Source: Planococcus donghaensis (GTDB taxonomy: Bacteria > Bacillota > Bacilli > Bacillales_A > Planococcaceae). Taken from it: 64,000 nt of DNA. The position numbers and the translations under genes are program-made. Positions within the stretch are counted from its first letter, which is position 1. Each line of letters starts with the position of its first letter. Where the stretch lies: NCBI RefSeq assembly GCF_001687665.2, contig NZ_CP016543.2, positions 2,790,001-2,854,000 on the forward strand, read 5' to 3'. Below the pieces are notes generated by a model. It was given only the letters and a program-made list of their open reading frames with translations, was not told the origin of the DNA and did no database searches. Below, piece after piece: positions 43,999-54,112 of this stretch.

Positions 43999-44547
43999 TC
44001 AAAGCAATTCTTCTGGTTTATTTTCTGTTTCTCTCATTACCATTGATGGATTGTTATCTAAAATATTTTTAATAAAAATAAAAATATTCTCAATGACAAT
44101 CATGGCAAATGCGATAGGAATTAGGAAAAACAACGGATATAACGGATATAATGTTCCGGCAGCAGGAAAAGCGGTTTTTCGATCAAGACCGCTCATAGCA
44201 TATTCCCAGCTGAATTGAACAATTAACACAAGGACAAACAATTCAAGCAACAACATAAAGAAAATCATTATTTTTTTTGCTTTTTTGTTTAATCTCTCTA
44301 AAATCAAATCCATTTTCGGTAACACACCTGAAGCATAAACGTACGCAAGACCTGGAAACACTACTAACGGCATCATGTAATTTTGAATTATCTCAAACCC
44401 TCCACGGATGGAGCTTGAAAAAAGTGTTCGCATGGTCACATCGTACACAATCATTAGCATCATCAGGAGCACACTGATACCACTAATCCAGATTCCCGCC
44501 AGTTTTATATAATGAAAAATGTTATAGGCTTTCCATACACCATTCAC
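43999..44547 (-). CDS. TRAP transporter small permease subunit (DctQ)
   Basis: 182 residues with four membrane segments, the DctQ size. Family features: KLAGIWISGISVLLMMLMIVYDVTMRTLFSSSIRGGFEIIQNYMMPLVVFPGLAYVYASG and MSGLDRKTAFPAAGTLYPLYPLFFLIPIAFAM. Works with the large permease (44571) and substrate-binding protein (45974) as a Na+-driven importer. The order P-M-Q (transcription order) has the small subunit last rather than between P and M. Confidence 0.9.
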   Translation of the reverse strand: MNGVWKAYNIFHYIKLAGIWISGISVLLMMLMIVYDVTMRTLFSSSIRGGFEIIQNYMMPLVVFPGLAYVYASGVLPKMDLILERLNKKAKKIMIFFMLLLELFVLVLIVQFSWEYAMSGLDRKTAFPAAGTLYPLYPLFFLIPIAFAMIVIENIFIFIKNILDNNPSMVMRETENKPEELL

Positions 44548-44570
44548 TCAAGTCCACTCCCTTCAATCAC

Positions 44571-45893
44571 TCACATGGAATTTGGTAACCACGTGGCTAG
44601 TCCTGGAAACGCAATCATCAATCCACATACGACTACCATCGCGACAACGGCAAAAACCATCGAAATTCGGAATATCGACCCTGAACTAATTCCACTCACC
44701 CCTGCAACTGCGTAAACACTCAATCCGACAGGCGGCGTAATTAGCCCAATTGTACAAATAACAGCAACAAACACACCAAACCAAAGAATATCGACTTGAA
44801 GTTCCTGGATGATGGGAAGAATAACTGGAATTGACATTAAGATTACAGCAGCACCTTCTATAAACATGAACATGAAAAACAACACAACCGAAATGGCAAT
44901 CAACACTAATACCGGGGTATCCATGATTGGTTCAATCAACTTTATCAACTGTCGTGGCAGTAGAGATAAGGAAACAAAGCGTCCGAAAATTTGTGCCCCG
45001 ATCATGATAATCATGACCATTCCTGTCAGTTTGATAGTTTCAACGACAGAGCTCTTGAAAAACTGGAAATTGACCTTCCCAAGAACTAATGCAGAGAGAA
45101 AACCTACGAAAGCTCCGACCGCTCCTGCTTCTGTCGGTGTAAAGATACCTGAATAAATGCCTCCAAAAATAATTAAAACAATAAGAATAGCAATGACGCT
45201 GACGATGACTAAACGGCTAATAGCTAATTTTTCTGGCGTATGTACCTCATGGATAACGGGTTCCTCGAATTGTTGCTGTTTTTTTCTATCCATTTGAAAA
45301 TACACTAGCATTACTAAAATAAAAACAATCATCGTTAGTATTCCTGGGATGAAAGCACCGACAAACAAACTCCCTACTGGTGTCTCTGTTGCTACCCCAT
45401 AAAGGATTAAAATAATACTTGGCGGTATGATTCCAGATAATGAGCCTCCCGATGCCGCAATCGCTCCAGCAAGTGGCGCGCTGTAGCCATGTTTTCGTAA
45501 TTCAGGAATCGCTACTTGACCTAATGAAGCTGAAGTAGCGGTTCCAGAACCTGACACTGCCCCTAACATTCCTCCAATGATTAAAGTCAAAATGCCTAGC
45601 AAACTATTCTTGCCTTTGGACACTTTATGGACCATATAAAAAATATCTTGTACTAGACCTGAATGAAGAATAAACTGAGCCATCAGTACAAAAAGAGGAA
45701 TGGTCGTCAAAGTATAACTGGCCACTCTGTTAAAAGGCTCATTTCCCAGTAAACCTGGTAAAATACTAAAGCCCTCCAGTAAGATCAAACCGATTATTCC
45801 GCTAGCAAGGAGTACCGAATGTATATACAATCCTGTTGCTAACAAGACAATCATCATTGCTAGAATAATTCCTATGACCACTAAGTTATCCAT
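44571..45893 (-). CDS. TRAP transporter large permease subunit (DctM)
   Basis: 440 residues from the ATG at 45893 with AAGGAGGTTGGAA upstream (an in-frame TTG lies two codons earlier). About 12 membrane segments. Family blocks: VSGSGTATSASLGQVAIPELRKHGYSAPLAGAIAASGGSLSGIIPPSIILILYGV and GIYSGIFTPTEAGAVGAFVGF, and the C-terminal LITPPVGLSVYAVAGVSG. It forms the import channel for an organic acid together with DctP and DctQ. Confidence 0.93.
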   Translation of the reverse strand: MDNLVVIGIILAMMIVLLATGLYIHSVLLASGIIGLILLEGFSILPGLLGNEPFNRVASYTLTTIPLFVLMAQFILHSGLVQDIFYMVHKVSKGKNSLLGILTLIIGGMLGAVSGSGTATSASLGQVAIPELRKHGYSAPLAGAIAASGGSLSGIIPPSIILILYGVATETPVGSLFVGAFIPGILTMIVFILVMLVYFQMDRKKQQQFEEPVIHEVHTPEKLAISRLVIVSVIAILIVLIIFGGIYSGIFTPTEAGAVGAFVGFLSALVLGKVNFQFFKSSVVETIKLTGMVMIIMIGAQIFGRFVSLSLLPRQLIKLIEPIMDTPVLVLIAISVVLFFMFMFIEGAAVILMSIPVILPIIQELQVDILWFGVFVAVICTIGLITPPVGLSVYAVAGVSGISSGSIFRISMVFAVVAMVVVCGLMIAFPGLATWLPNSM

Positions 45894-45924
45894 TTCCAAC
45901 CTCCTTACATCAAATTATGAAAAC

Positions 45925-45963
45925 AAAAGGGTAGCACTCTGCATATGAAAAGCCTCCCCTTTT
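45925..45963 (-). promoter_or_regulatory. Weak hairpin between dctP and dctM-like genes
   Basis: On minus, AAAAGGG ... CCCTTTT (7-bp stem) encloses a 25-base loop with smaller internal pairing. Such hairpins between a binding-protein gene and its permease genes can stabilise the upstream mRNA or partly terminate. Evidence is weak. Confidence 0.3.
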
Positions 45964-45973
45964 GCTGAAATGG

Positions 45974-47086
45974 TTATTCCAAATTCATAATAGACTCTGG
46001 AACTTCACCACCCTCTTCAATTAGAAGGTCTCTCCACATTTTAATAAGGTCATTTCCTGGCAAGCCATTTTCCTCCAGCAATGCCGCATAATCTGTCCAA
46101 GTTTCTTCAATACCATTGTTAAAATGATCTTGTACTGCTGGATCTAAATCAGCAAAATCAACAAACTTACCACCATTGGCTTCATTTTCAGGAATAATTT
46201 TCTCTGCTCGATTTATCCATTCCTGAGCACCTGGTTCAAAAATTTCTTCATTTGCCTGAATCATCGCTTCTTGAACATTCTCAGGCATTTCTTCCCATCT
46301 CTCTTGGCTCATTCCGATAAAGGAATTAAAGTGTCCAAAGTTGATACCAGTTAAGGTATAACGGAACAAATCTTGAAAACCATAGCCTGTCCAGTCGGCA
46401 ATGCTATAAAATGCCCCTTCAAATGTTCCCCGGCTTAACGAGTCGAAAATTTCTACAGCTGGCATCGTGACACTGTTGATTCCTGTTTTAGCCGAATACA
46501 TCTCATGAATTCTCGAAGGAGTACGCAGTGAAGTGCCTTCTACATCATTCACTGTATTAAATTCATGACCAGTTGTTGAAATGGAATATTCTTGGGTAGT
46601 CGAAATCGGAAACACCTTGAAATTCCCAAATTGCATTTCTGAATATGTTTTTCCATCTGCTAGTTCTTCTTCACTTTCAAGAAGTTTTTTCCAAGCTTTC
46701 GAAGCAATCAATGTATCAGAATGGTTTAGTGGTAGCATCGTCACTTCCGCCATCGGGAATTGGTCCGGCTGATAAATCGGTAAGACAAGTGCTACATCAA
46801 CCGTACCGGTTTCGAGTGCTTCCGCCTCATCGGGTACAGACACTAGTTCTCCACTAGTAAAAGATTCAAACTGTACTTGCCCTTCCGTTAGTTCTTCGAC
46901 TCTTTCCATCCAAGGTACCATCGAAGCTTCCCACCAGGCGTGCTGTGCACTTAGTCCAGTAGCTGCTCGCAAAGTAATTGTTTCACCTTCTGAAGAAGCA
47001 GTTGTTCCTTCAGTATCTCCACAACCTGACAATAGTAAGACTACACCTAGACCTGCAATTGAAAAACGAGATTTGACTGATTTCAT
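45974..47086 (-). CDS. TRAP transporter substrate-binding lipoprotein (DctP)
   Basis: 370 residues from the ATG at 47086 (GGAGGGAAAATT upstream). Signal peptide MKSVKSRFSIAGLGVVLLLSGC with lipidated Cys22, then a Ser/Thr/Glu linker. The DctP fold shows ITLRAATGLSAQHAWWEASMVPWMERVEELTEGQVQFESFTSG, a conserved arginine in GTSLRTPSRIHEM that binds the carboxylate in TRAP proteins, and AFYSIADWTGYGFQDLFRY. Exact ligand unknown, though the arginine suggests a carboxylic acid. First transport gene of the cluster. Confidence 0.9.
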   Translation of the reverse strand: MKSVKSRFSIAGLGVVLLLSGCGDTEGTTASSEGETITLRAATGLSAQHAWWEASMVPWMERVEELTEGQVQFESFTSGELVSVPDEAEALETGTVDVALVLPIYQPDQFPMAEVTMLPLNHSDTLIASKAWKKLLESEEELADGKTYSEMQFGNFKVFPISTTQEYSISTTGHEFNTVNDVEGTSLRTPSRIHEMYSAKTGINSVTMPAVEIFDSLSRGTFEGAFYSIADWTGYGFQDLFRYTLTGINFGHFNSFIGMSQERWEEMPENVQEAMIQANEEIFEPGAQEWINRAEKIIPENEANGGKFVDFADLDPAVQDHFNNGIEETWTDYAALLEENGLPGNDLIKMWRDLLIEEGGEVPESIMNLE

Positions 47087-47151
47087 AATTTTTCCCTCCA
47101 TCCATTTATTGTTACGCCCTCTTTGTATCCGCTTACAAAAACCTTTTTCCT

Positions 47152-48132
47152 TTAAGGTTTAACGACTAGCTTTCCGTAAGTTTTGCGATTCCCCAACAAA
47201 TCCAATGCATTCGGAACTTCGTTAAATGAATATTCTTCATATATCATCGGACGAATAGCGCCTTTTTCATATAAAGCCATCAATTCATAATGAGCTTTCA
47301 TCACTTCTTCTGGATACAAATTGCGGAATAAACCGAAATGGACACCAACCACGGAATAGTTTTTTATTAAGGCGTGATTGGTTGGGGCATCCGCAATCCG
47401 CCCGCCTGCAAATCCTATGACCAACAATCGTCCTTCAAAAGCGATGCATTTTCGCGAACGGTCAAAAGTGTCACCACCAACTGGATCAAAAATGATATTT
47501 GCACCTTTTCCTCTTGTGGCTTCCTTAACAATGGCAACAAAATCTTCTGTTCGATAGTTTATAACTTGATCAGCACCGAGCTTCTTACAAATTGCGGCTT
47601 TTTCATCACTACCAGCGGTGGCAATGACCGTGGCTCCCGCTGCCTTCCCAAGCTGAATTGCTGCAGAGCCAACTCCTCCTGAACCTGCATGCACCAATAA
47701 AACTTCCCCTTTTTGAAGACGCGCTGTCCGGTGCAAAGCAAAATATGCAGTCTGGTAAGTGATAAACAAAGCAGCTGCTTCGCTATAGGAAAGTGAAGCA
47801 GGAATAGGGAAGACCCCTTCTTCCTTCATCATTGTCCATTCTGCCAGGCCACCCGTCGGTAATTGCGGTGTCGCTAAGACGCGCTGACCTGGTTGAATGC
47901 TTACTCCTTCTCCGACTTTTTCTACAACACCTGAAATTTCAGCTCCTGGCGTAAAGGGTAGGTCATGCTTTTCCTGGTATTTTCCTTGGCATTGAAGGAT
48001 ATCGAAAAAATTCAAGGCAGCTGCTTCTACTTTCACGAGCACTTCTCCTGCTTTTGGTTCTGGATTTTCAATTTCAGTAAGTTCTAGAGCTTCCTGTGGA
48101 TCTCCAATGCGGAGTACGGTCCAAGCTTTCAT
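47152..48132 (-). CDS. Zinc-independent quinone oxidoreductase/alcohol dehydrogenase-like protein
   Basis: 326 residues from the ATG at 48132 (AAAGGAGTGGCTTG upstream). MDR superfamily: MKAWTVLRIGDPQEALELTEIENPEPKAGEVLVKV, cofactor motif VHAGSGGVGSAAIQLGKAAGATVIAT, and NVIFDPVGGDTFDRSRK-type segment. The zinc ligands of alcohol dehydrogenases are absent, so it groups with NADPH:quinone oxidoreductases and enoyl reductases. It could reduce a C=C bond of an unsaturated intermediate. It sits 16 bases after the acyl-CoA dehydrogenase. Confidence 0.88.
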   Translation of the reverse strand: MKAWTVLRIGDPQEALELTEIENPEPKAGEVLVKVEAAALNFFDILQCQGKYQEKHDLPFTPGAEISGVVEKVGEGVSIQPGQRVLATPQLPTGGLAEWTMMKEEGVFPIPASLSYSEAAALFITYQTAYFALHRTARLQKGEVLLVHAGSGGVGSAAIQLGKAAGATVIATAGSDEKAAICKKLGADQVINYRTEDFVAIVKEATRGKGANIIFDPVGGDTFDRSRKCIAFEGRLLVIGFAGGRIADAPTNHALIKNYSVVGVHFGLFRNLYPEEVMKAHYELMALYEKGAIRPMIYEEYSFNEVPNALDLLGNRKTYGKLVVKP

Positions 48133-48147
48133 CAAGCCACTCCTTTC

Positions 48148-49374
48148 TTATTTCACATGTAAAGTTTCTTTTAATTGTTCACGTAGTTCAAGACGACCTA
48201 CATCACGCAAATGGACTTGGTCTGGTCCATCAACTAAACGAAGCGTGCGGGCATTCGCATAATGTGCTGCTAATGGGAAATCTTCTGTTAGTCCAGCTCC
48301 ACCAAATACTTGTATAGCGCGATCGATAACATTCAGTGAAACGCGCGGTACCGCTACTTTAATCATGGCGATCTCTTTACGAGCAGCTTTTGCACCTTCC
48401 ACATCAATCTTATGTGCTGCATGTAAAGTTAGAAGACGGGCCTGCTCAATTTCAATTCGACTTTCAGCAATAATTTCTTTAATAACGTCTTTTTCAGCCA
48501 AAGTAGAACCGAATGCTTCTCTACTGTCCGCTCGCTTACATAATAAATCGAGCGCTCTTTCGGCAGCTCCAATTGCGCGCATACAATGGTGGATGCGACC
48601 AGGTCCTAAACGACCTTGTGCGATTTCAAATCCTCTTCCTTCGCCTAGCAACATATTGGATACTGGTACTCGAACATTCGTGTAATGAACTTCTGCATGT
48701 CCTTGTGGGGCATCATCATAACCAAAGACTGTAAGCGGTCGGATGATTTCTACTCCCGGTGCATCAAAAGGTACGAGAATCATTGATTGTTGCTGATGTT
48801 TCGCTGCATTCGGGTCTGTTTTCCCCATGACAATTGCAATTTTACAGCGGGGATCCATCGCCCCTGTAGTCCACCATTTCTTTGCATTAATAACGTATTC
48901 ATCGCCATCACGAACGATGCTACTTTGGATATTAGTAGCATCCGAAGAAGCAACAGCAGGTTCCGTCATCGAAAAACAAGAGCGAATCTCTCCACGTAGT
49001 AATGGCTCAAGCCATTGTTTTTTCTGTTCTTCTGTTCCGTACTTAACGAATACTTCCATGTTTCCGGTGTCTGGTGCGTTGCAGTTAAACAACTCTGGTG
49101 CTATCAATGAACGACCCATGATTTCGCACAAATGTGAGTAGTCGTAATTCGATAAGCCTGCTCCATATTCCGGATGATCTATAAACAAATTCCATAACCC
49201 TTGTTCTTTTGCTTTTCCCTTTAGTTCTTCAATGATCGGTGGAATCGTCCAACGGTCGTCAGCTTCCTCCAAGTATTTTTCGACAGTCGCTTCGTTCGGA
49301 TAAACATATTCATCCATGAATTTTAATAGTTTCTCTTTTAATTCTTCTGCCTTTGGTGATAATTCTTTAAGCAT
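48148..49374 (-). CDS. Acyl-CoA dehydrogenase, ACAD10/11-like
   Basis: 408 residues from the ATG at 49374, preceded by GGAGGAAAAACAA that lies in the end of the ligase gene. FAD-dependent ACAD fold: [18 protein letters not shown] (flavin-side signature), [52 protein letters not shown] and [33 protein letters not shown]. The block VMGKTDPNA...[11 protein letters not shown] and [10 protein letters not shown] resemble ACAD10/11, which process 4-phosphoacyl-CoA, more than ordinary short-chain dehydrogenases. An ordinary oxidase role with an electron-transfer flavoprotein remains possible; no etf genes are here. Confidence 0.88.
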   Translation of the reverse strand: MLKELSPKAEELKEKLLKFMDEYVYPNEATVEKYLEEADDRWTIPPIIEELKGKAKEQGLWNLFIDHPEYGAGLSNYDYSHLCEIMGRSLIAPELFNCNAPDTGNMEVFVKYGTEEQKKQWLEPLLRGEIRSCFSMTEPAVASSDATNIQSSIVRDGDEYVINAKKWWTTGAMDPRCKIAIVMGKTDPNAAKHQQQSMILVPFDAPGVEIIRPLTVFGYDDAPQGHAEVHYTNVRVPVSNMLLGEGRGFEIAQGRLGPGRIHHCMRAIGAAERALDLLCKRADSREAFGSTLAEKDVIKEIIAESRIEIEQARLLTLHAAHKIDVEGAKAARKEIAMIKVAVPRVSLNVIDRAIQVFGGAGLTEDFPLAAHYANARTLRLVDGPDQVHLRDVGRLELREQLKETLHVK

Positions 49375-50947
49375 TTGTTTTTCCTCCAATGTTTTTCAGT
49401 GTATTTTTTAAAATTTTACCGGATGCATTTCTTGGTAAGCTATCGATTAACTCAAACTCTTCAGGTATTTTAAATTTTGCAAGCGACTTTTTACAATGCT
49501 CTTTTAGAGCGGTAAAATCGCGTCCATCCAATTTTGGACCCACTACAAACGCTTTTATTTTTTCTCCAAAAATCGGATCTGGTTCACCAATTACTGCAGC
49601 TTCTACTACATCAGGATGTGCCTTTAATACATCTTCTACCTCAATCGAGAAAATTTTTTCTCCAGCGCGATTGATCATATCTTTCTTACGGTCTCGTATA
49701 TAGATAAATCCATCCTCATCCTTTATACCAAGATCACCTGAATGCCAGTACCCTTCTGTAAAATTAGAATGATTGGCTACCGGATTTTCCCAATACTCTT
49801 TGACAATCATTGGTCCTTTAATATAAAGCTCCCCAGCTTCCCCAGCTTGGCATTCCTTTCCTTCTGCGTTAACAATTTTAATTTCGCCTACTTTAACAGG
49901 GAGCCCTACTGAAGTTACTTTGGAATCAGGATATGCTACCGGCATTAACGTGGCAGGAGAACTTGTTTCTGTTGCGCCATAAGCATTATGCAATTGAGCA
50001 TTTGGAAATGCTTTTTTTAGCATCGTAAAAGTTTGCTGATAAATAGGTGAACCACCAAAAGCCACTTTTTTCACAAAGTCAAACGAGTGCTTCTGAAATT
50101 CTTCACTGGTAGACATCATGATAAAAATGGTTGGTACATTAAACAGGAAATTAATCTTGTTGTCGATTATGCGTTTGATATATTCTTCATTCTGATAGCG
50201 CCGCATGCTATAGGCAGTTCCGCCAACATAAAACATATGTAATAATTGTCCGATTAGCCCTGTAACATGGAACATCGGTACCGCAATAAGGGTATTAAAT
50301 GTATCGTTTGTTTCAAACCCCAGTTTAAAATTCATTAAACTATGAATAACATTGATATGGCTCAACACTGCGCCCTTAGGTTGTCCCGTTGTACCAGAAG
50401 TGTAAATGATGAAAAGATTATCTTCTTCGTTGACTGTGATTTGCTCATAATGACTTTCCTTATTCAGGAGCTCTTCGTATGTATTTTCACCACCAATAAT
50501 AAGAATATTTTCGTGCGCAACTCCTGAAACACCTTCGCTAGCTTTTTTCACTTTACCTTCAAATTCTTGCTCGCTGATAATAATACTTGGTTTGGAATTT
50601 CCAATAATATATTGAAGTTCCTCCACAGCTAATTTGACGTTAATGGGAACCATGACCGCACCGATTTTTGCACATGCTATAACTAGTAAAGGAAATTCAC
50701 AACTATTGCCAACTACGGCCGCTACACGATCCCCTTTTTTAATTCCTCGCATTTGAAGGTTAGCAGCAATAATCGTGGCTAACTCTTCTAGTTGCCGATA
50801 ACTCAAAGATTCTTCTTCCGTCACAACTGCCAGTTTTTCCCTATAGATTTTACAGCTTTCACTGACTGTATCTCCTATAGTTTGTGGACGTTCTTTAAAA
50901 ACCTTGACTCCTTGGCGACCAAACAAACTTATTTCTTGAATTTCCAT
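49367..50947 (-). CDS. AMP-forming acyl-CoA ligase (ANL family, long-chain-type)
   Basis: 526 residues from the ATG at 50947 with GAGGAGGCGTTTT upstream; an ATG five codons earlier overlaps that site. ANL motifs: [72 protein letters not shown], and the catalytic Lys in [13 protein letters not shown]. It activates the imported acid to its CoA thioester. First gene of the minus-strand run; the gap upstream (50948-51100) is AT-rich and must hold the promoter, but I see no convincing -35/-10 pair. Confidence 0.9.
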   Translation of the reverse strand: MEIQEISLFGRQGVKVFKERPQTIGDTVSESCKIYREKLAVVTEEESLSYRQLEELATIIAANLQMRGIKKGDRVAAVVGNSCEFPLLVIACAKIGAVMVPINVKLAVEELQYIIGNSKPSIIISEQEFEGKVKKASEGVSGVAHENILIIGGENTYEELLNKESHYEQITVNEEDNLFIIYTSGTTGQPKGAVLSHINVIHSLMNFKLGFETNDTFNTLIAVPMFHVTGLIGQLLHMFYVGGTAYSMRRYQNEEYIKRIIDNKINFLFNVPTIFIMMSTSEEFQKHSFDFVKKVAFGGSPIYQQTFTMLKKAFPNAQLHNAYGATETSSPATLMPVAYPDSKVTSVGLPVKVGEIKIVNAEGKECQAGEAGELYIKGPMIVKEYWENPVANHSNFTEGYWHSGDLGIKDEDGFIYIRDRKKDMINRAGEKIFSIEVEDVLKAHPDVVEAAVIGEPDPIFGEKIKAFVVGPKLDGRDFTALKEHCKKSLAKFKIPEEFELIDSLPRNASGKILKNTLKNIGGKTNA

Positions 50948-51100
50948 AAAACGCCTCCTCATAAACCAGAATGAAAACCCTTACATTTAAATACAAAAAA
51001 TAAAATAGTCATAATTTTCATACTATTGCTTCAAAGTCAGTATAATTGTTCTGTTTTTGAATTACAAGTCAATTTTAAAATTATCAGAATATTTTTTTGA

Positions 51101-51137
51101 AAATAAAAAGATGCTCTGATTTTCTCAGAGCATCTTT
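51101..51137 (-). terminator. Rho-independent terminator of the YebC-family gene
   Basis: AAAGATGCTCTGA / TCAGAGCATCTTT, a 13-bp perfect stem with a 5-base loop followed on minus by TTATTTTC, 6 bases past the stop. Confidence 0.9.
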
Positions 51138-51143
51138 CCCTAC

Positions 51144-51863
51144 TTATCCTTCTAAATCCACGTTGTGGTAAACCTGTTGTACGTCTTCTAAATCTTCAAT
51201 TGCATCAATCATTTTTTCAAATTGTGCTTGCGCATCTTCTGGCAACGGCAATTCGTTTTGAGCAAGCATCGTCAACTCAGCTACAGTAAATTCTGTAATG
51301 CCTGCACTTTTGAATGCTTCTTGTACTAGGTGGTATTGATCCGGTTCTGCATAAACAATTACGCCGTCTTCTTCTTCCATAATGTCGCGAACATCAATGT
51401 CCGATTCCATCATTAGTTCCAACACTTCGTCAGCTGTTTTGCCTTCAACTCCAAATACCGCGGTGTGGTCGAACATATACGCAACCGATCCACTAACCCC
51501 CATATTGCCGCCGTTTTTACCAAATGCTGCACGAACATCTGAAGCAGTACGGTTAACGTTGTTTGTTAACGTATCTACGATGACCATCGAACCATTCGGA
51601 CCGAATCCTTCATAGCGCAATTCATCATAGCTTTCTTCAGATCCACCTTTGGCTTTTTCAACCGCACGGTCAATAATCGCACGTGGAATGCTGTAAGTTT
51701 TTGCTCGCTCTAACACTACTTTTAAGGCTTGGTTAGATTCTGGATCTGGCTCGCCTTGTTTTGCAGCTACATATATTTCACGTCCGAATTTTGCGTAAAT
51801 CCGGCTTGTGTTGGCATCTTTTGATGCTTTCTTTTCTTTAATATTGTTCCATTTGCGTCCCAT
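51144..51863 (-). CDS. yeeN: YebC/PmpR family protein, YeeN type
   Basis: 239 residues from the ATG at 51863, preceded by GAAGGAAATTTA; the open frame begins 7 codons earlier. The N-terminus [55 protein letters not shown] is the YeeN subgroup, distinct from MAGHSKWANIKHRK-type YebC. Members are DNA-binding or translation factors; some relieve ribosome stalling. Which applies here is not visible. Single-gene unit. Confidence 0.93.
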   Translation of the reverse strand: MGRKWNNIKEKKASKDANTSRIYAKFGREIYVAAKQGEPDPESNQALKVVLERAKTYSIPRAIIDRAVEKAKGGSEESYDELRYEGFGPNGSMVIVDTLTNNVNRTASDVRAAFGKNGGNMGVSGSVAYMFDHTAVFGVEGKTADEVLELMMESDIDVRDIMEEEDGVIVYAEPDQYHLVQEAFKSAGITEFTVAELTMLAQNELPLPEDAQAQFEKMIDAIEDLEDVQQVYHNVDLEG

Positions 51864-52001
51864 TAAATTTCCTTCTCTCTTCAAAGTTTCACATTACATA
51901 CTATTCACTATCTACTATTATAGTACAAATCATTTAAATGTAACGCAAATCACTAATAAAAACCGAAGTCTTTCTCATGTAAAGAGCACGATTATCTCTA
52001 A

Positions 52002-53099
52002 CTAATAAGGAGAAGGTTGGTGAAAGTAATTCGGTTTGACCAAATTTTTTTTATAAGGCTTGTGGAAAATATGCGTTGTAGCTGGAGACATCGGCGGAAT
52101 GAGCCATGCCCAGTTTCCAGTAACATCTCGTCCTTCGCTTTCTTCTTTTTTCTCAAAGTTTTTGAATTGCTTTGCGGCCGTATGATGATCAACGATGGTC
52201 ACACCTGCTTCTTGGTACGACTCTAAAACGGCAATATTCAATTCAACTAATGCTTTGTCTTTCCATAAAGAACGATTGGACTGTGTATTCAACCCCATGA
52301 GTTTTGCTACTGCTGGCAAAGCATTGTATCGATCTTCATCTGCGAGATTTCTTGCACCAATTTCAGTGCCCATATACCAGCCGTTAAAAGGAGCCATCTT
52401 GTATGCAATGCCTCCAATTTCTAATAACATATCAGAAATTAAAGGAACCCCGTACCACTTCAACCCCAATTGTGAGAATCCTGGTATTTCCGGATGATCT
52501 ATTTCAACTTCTTTAATTGATGTTCGTGGAATTTCTTTTAAAAATAGTTCCCCATTTGGCATTTCAAAAACTAGTGGCAAAATATCAAAAGCGGTCCCCG
52601 TTCCTTGCCAGCCAAGTTTTTGACACTGTATTGTAAATTCAACTGAACTCGAATCGCCAATAATGCCTTCCTGTGTCTCATACCCTGCATAACGAATTAG
52701 CTGGTGATTCCATAAGCGCATTGATTTTTCATTTTCCTGCTCTTGACGAAAAACGGTAATTGTAGGGCGAATTTTGCCACCATTTGTAGCAAAATCAATG
52801 TGTCGAACCAACGCTTCGAAAATACCTTCTGCAGTCGTTTGATGCCTTTCATCAAAGACCGTTAGTGAGTTCCAAAACAACCGACCGATGCAGCGATTAT
52901 TATTGCGCCAGGCCATACGTGCGCCATGTTCTACCTCTTCGAAACGATGTGTGTAAGTTCCGGTATTTTTAATTTCGATTTTTATTTCGAGTAATCTATT
53001 CGACTTTTCGCACGCACTCTTCCCGAGCTCTTCATAACAAGTTTCAATAAAGTTAGTCGCTTCTTCTAATAAAAGCATCGCTGAATTGCTAATGGTCAT
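52002..53099 (-). CDS. nos: Nitric oxide synthase oxygenase
   Basis: 365 residues from the ATG at 53099, with AAGGAGTGAAAACA upstream (a GTG three codons earlier is in the ribosome binding site). Bacterial NOS has only the oxygenase domain; it makes NO from L-arginine using reductases from elsewhere in the cell. The heme-thiolate Cys70 is in [12 protein letters not shown], the arginine-binding Glu in [13 protein letters not shown], and the C-terminal helical lariat portion ([31 protein letters not shown], here [16 protein letters not shown]) binds pterin or tetrahydrofolate. Length matches B. subtilis Nos (363). It shares a divergent promoter region with the HAD gene. Confidence 0.97.
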   Translation of the reverse strand: MTISNSAMLLLEEATNFIETCYEELGKSACEKSNRLLEIKIEIKNTGTYTHRFEEVEHGARMAWRNNNRCIGRLFWNSLTVFDERHQTTAEGIFEALVRHIDFATNGGKIRPTITVFRQEQENEKSMRLWNHQLIRYAGYETQEGIIGDSSSVEFTIQCQKLGWQGTGTAFDILPLVFEMPNGELFLKEIPRTSIKEVEIDHPEIPGFSQLGLKWYGVPLISDMLLEIGGIAYKMAPFNGWYMGTEIGARNLADEDRYNALPAVAKLMGLNTQSNRSLWKDKALVELNIAVLESYQEAGVTIVDHHTAAKQFKNFEKKEESEGRDVTGNWAWLIPPMSPATTHIFHKPYKKNLVKPNYFHQPSPY

Positions 53100-53235
53100 T
53101 GTTTTCACTCCTTATCCATATCATACACTTGAAGTCCCTTTTTTTCTGTGACAGTTCTCTGAACCCCTATATTTCCATAAGCTTTTCCAGTACACTAAAT
53201 GAAAAGTAAAGATATTGTCAGGAGGAGCTCAATCG

Positions 53236-54024
53236 ATGGTAAAAGCGATTTTTTTTGATTTGGATGATACTTTGTTATGGGATAAAAAAAGTGTGGAAAA
53301 AGCATTTCAGGAAACATGCCGATTAGCCGAAGAATTAACGGGTCAAGATTGTTCAGGGTTAGAAGAAGCCGTGAGAGCTGCCGCAACTGAACTGTATTCA
53401 GGGTACGATACATACGACTTTACAAAAATGATAGGCATCAATCCTTTTGAAGGACTGTGGGGAACTTTTGATGATGAAGGAGAAGATTTTCAAAAAATGA
53501 AAACCATCGTTCCAACTTATCGTCAAGAAGCTTGGACGCTTGGTTTACAGAAAATCGGAATCGAAGACAGCGCTGAAATCGGCAGCCAGCTTGCTGAATA
53601 CTTTCCCGAAGCACGTAAAAGAAACCCTGTTCTATATGAAGAAAGTTTAAATGTACTAGCTGAATTAAAAGAACATTACCAACTACTTTTATTAACAAAC
53701 GGTTCACCTAGCTTGCAACAACTTAAACTTGAAATCACACCTGAAATTGCTCCTTATTTCGATCACATCATCGTTTCTGGTGCATTTGGAAAAGGAAAAC
53801 CAGACCCTGACATTTTCTATCATGCTTTATCTAAATTCGACTTTACTGCTGACGACGTATTGATGGTCGGAGATAATTTAATGACAGATATTATCGGTGC
53901 CGGAAAAGTAGGCATCCGCTCTGTTTGGATCAACCGTGAAGAAAAAGCACCGCATGACACTATCGTCCCGACATATGAAATTCAACATTTAGAAGAATTA
54001 CTTCAATTGTTAGAACAACTTTAA
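53236..54024 (+). CDS. HAD family hydrolase (YsaA-like phosphatase)
   Basis: 262 residues from the ATG at 53236, chosen for the AGGAGGAGCTCAATCG ribosome binding site. HAD motifs: DxD in IFFDLDDTLLWD (nucleophile Asp8 and Asp10), LLLTNGSPSLQ (motif II), GKGKPDPDIFYHAL (motif III Lys), MVGDNLMTDIIGA (motif IV). A helical cap sits between motifs I and II. Substrate unknown; relatives are broad-spectrum sugar-phosphate or nucleotide phosphatases. It is divergent from nos and followed by a GC-rich palindrome. Confidence 0.88.
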   Translation: MVKAIFFDLDDTLLWDKKSVEKAFQETCRLAEELTGQDCSGLEEAVRAAATELYSGYDTYDFTKMIGINPFEGLWGTFDDEGEDFQKMKTIVPTYRQEAWTLGLQKIGIEDSAEIGSQLAEYFPEARKRNPVLYEESLNVLAELKEHYQLLLLTNGSPSLQQLKLEITPEIAPYFDHIIVSGAFGKGKPDPDIFYHALSKFDFTADDVLMVGDNLMTDIIGAGKVGIRSVWINREEKAPHDTIVPTYEIQHLEELLQLLEQL

Positions 54025-54032
54025 TGAAATAG

Positions 54033-54064
54033 GAGGTATTGGAATAGACTTGATCCAATACCTC
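54033..54064 (+). terminator. Probable terminator of the HAD gene
   Basis: GAGGTATTGGA / TCCAATACCTC, an 11-bp stem with a 10-base loop, 9 bases past the stop; the T-run that follows is poor (TCTCCTTG), so efficiency is uncertain. Confidence 0.6.
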
Positions 54065-54112
54065 TCTCCTTGTATATTTCTTGATAGACATGTCTATTTA
54101 TCATAGACGCTA

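Noticed and set aside
51020..51043. ATACT-N14-AGTAT inverted repeat upstream of the first acyl-CoA ligase gene
   Set aside because: Arms are only 5 bases, the centre is not symmetric and no matching promoter is seen; such a repeat is expected by chance in AT-rich DNA. It could still be a TetR site if footprinted.
52017..52226. Open frame on plus at the 3' end of nos
   Set aside because: Antisense shadow of the NOS C-terminal coding region; no start signals or family match.
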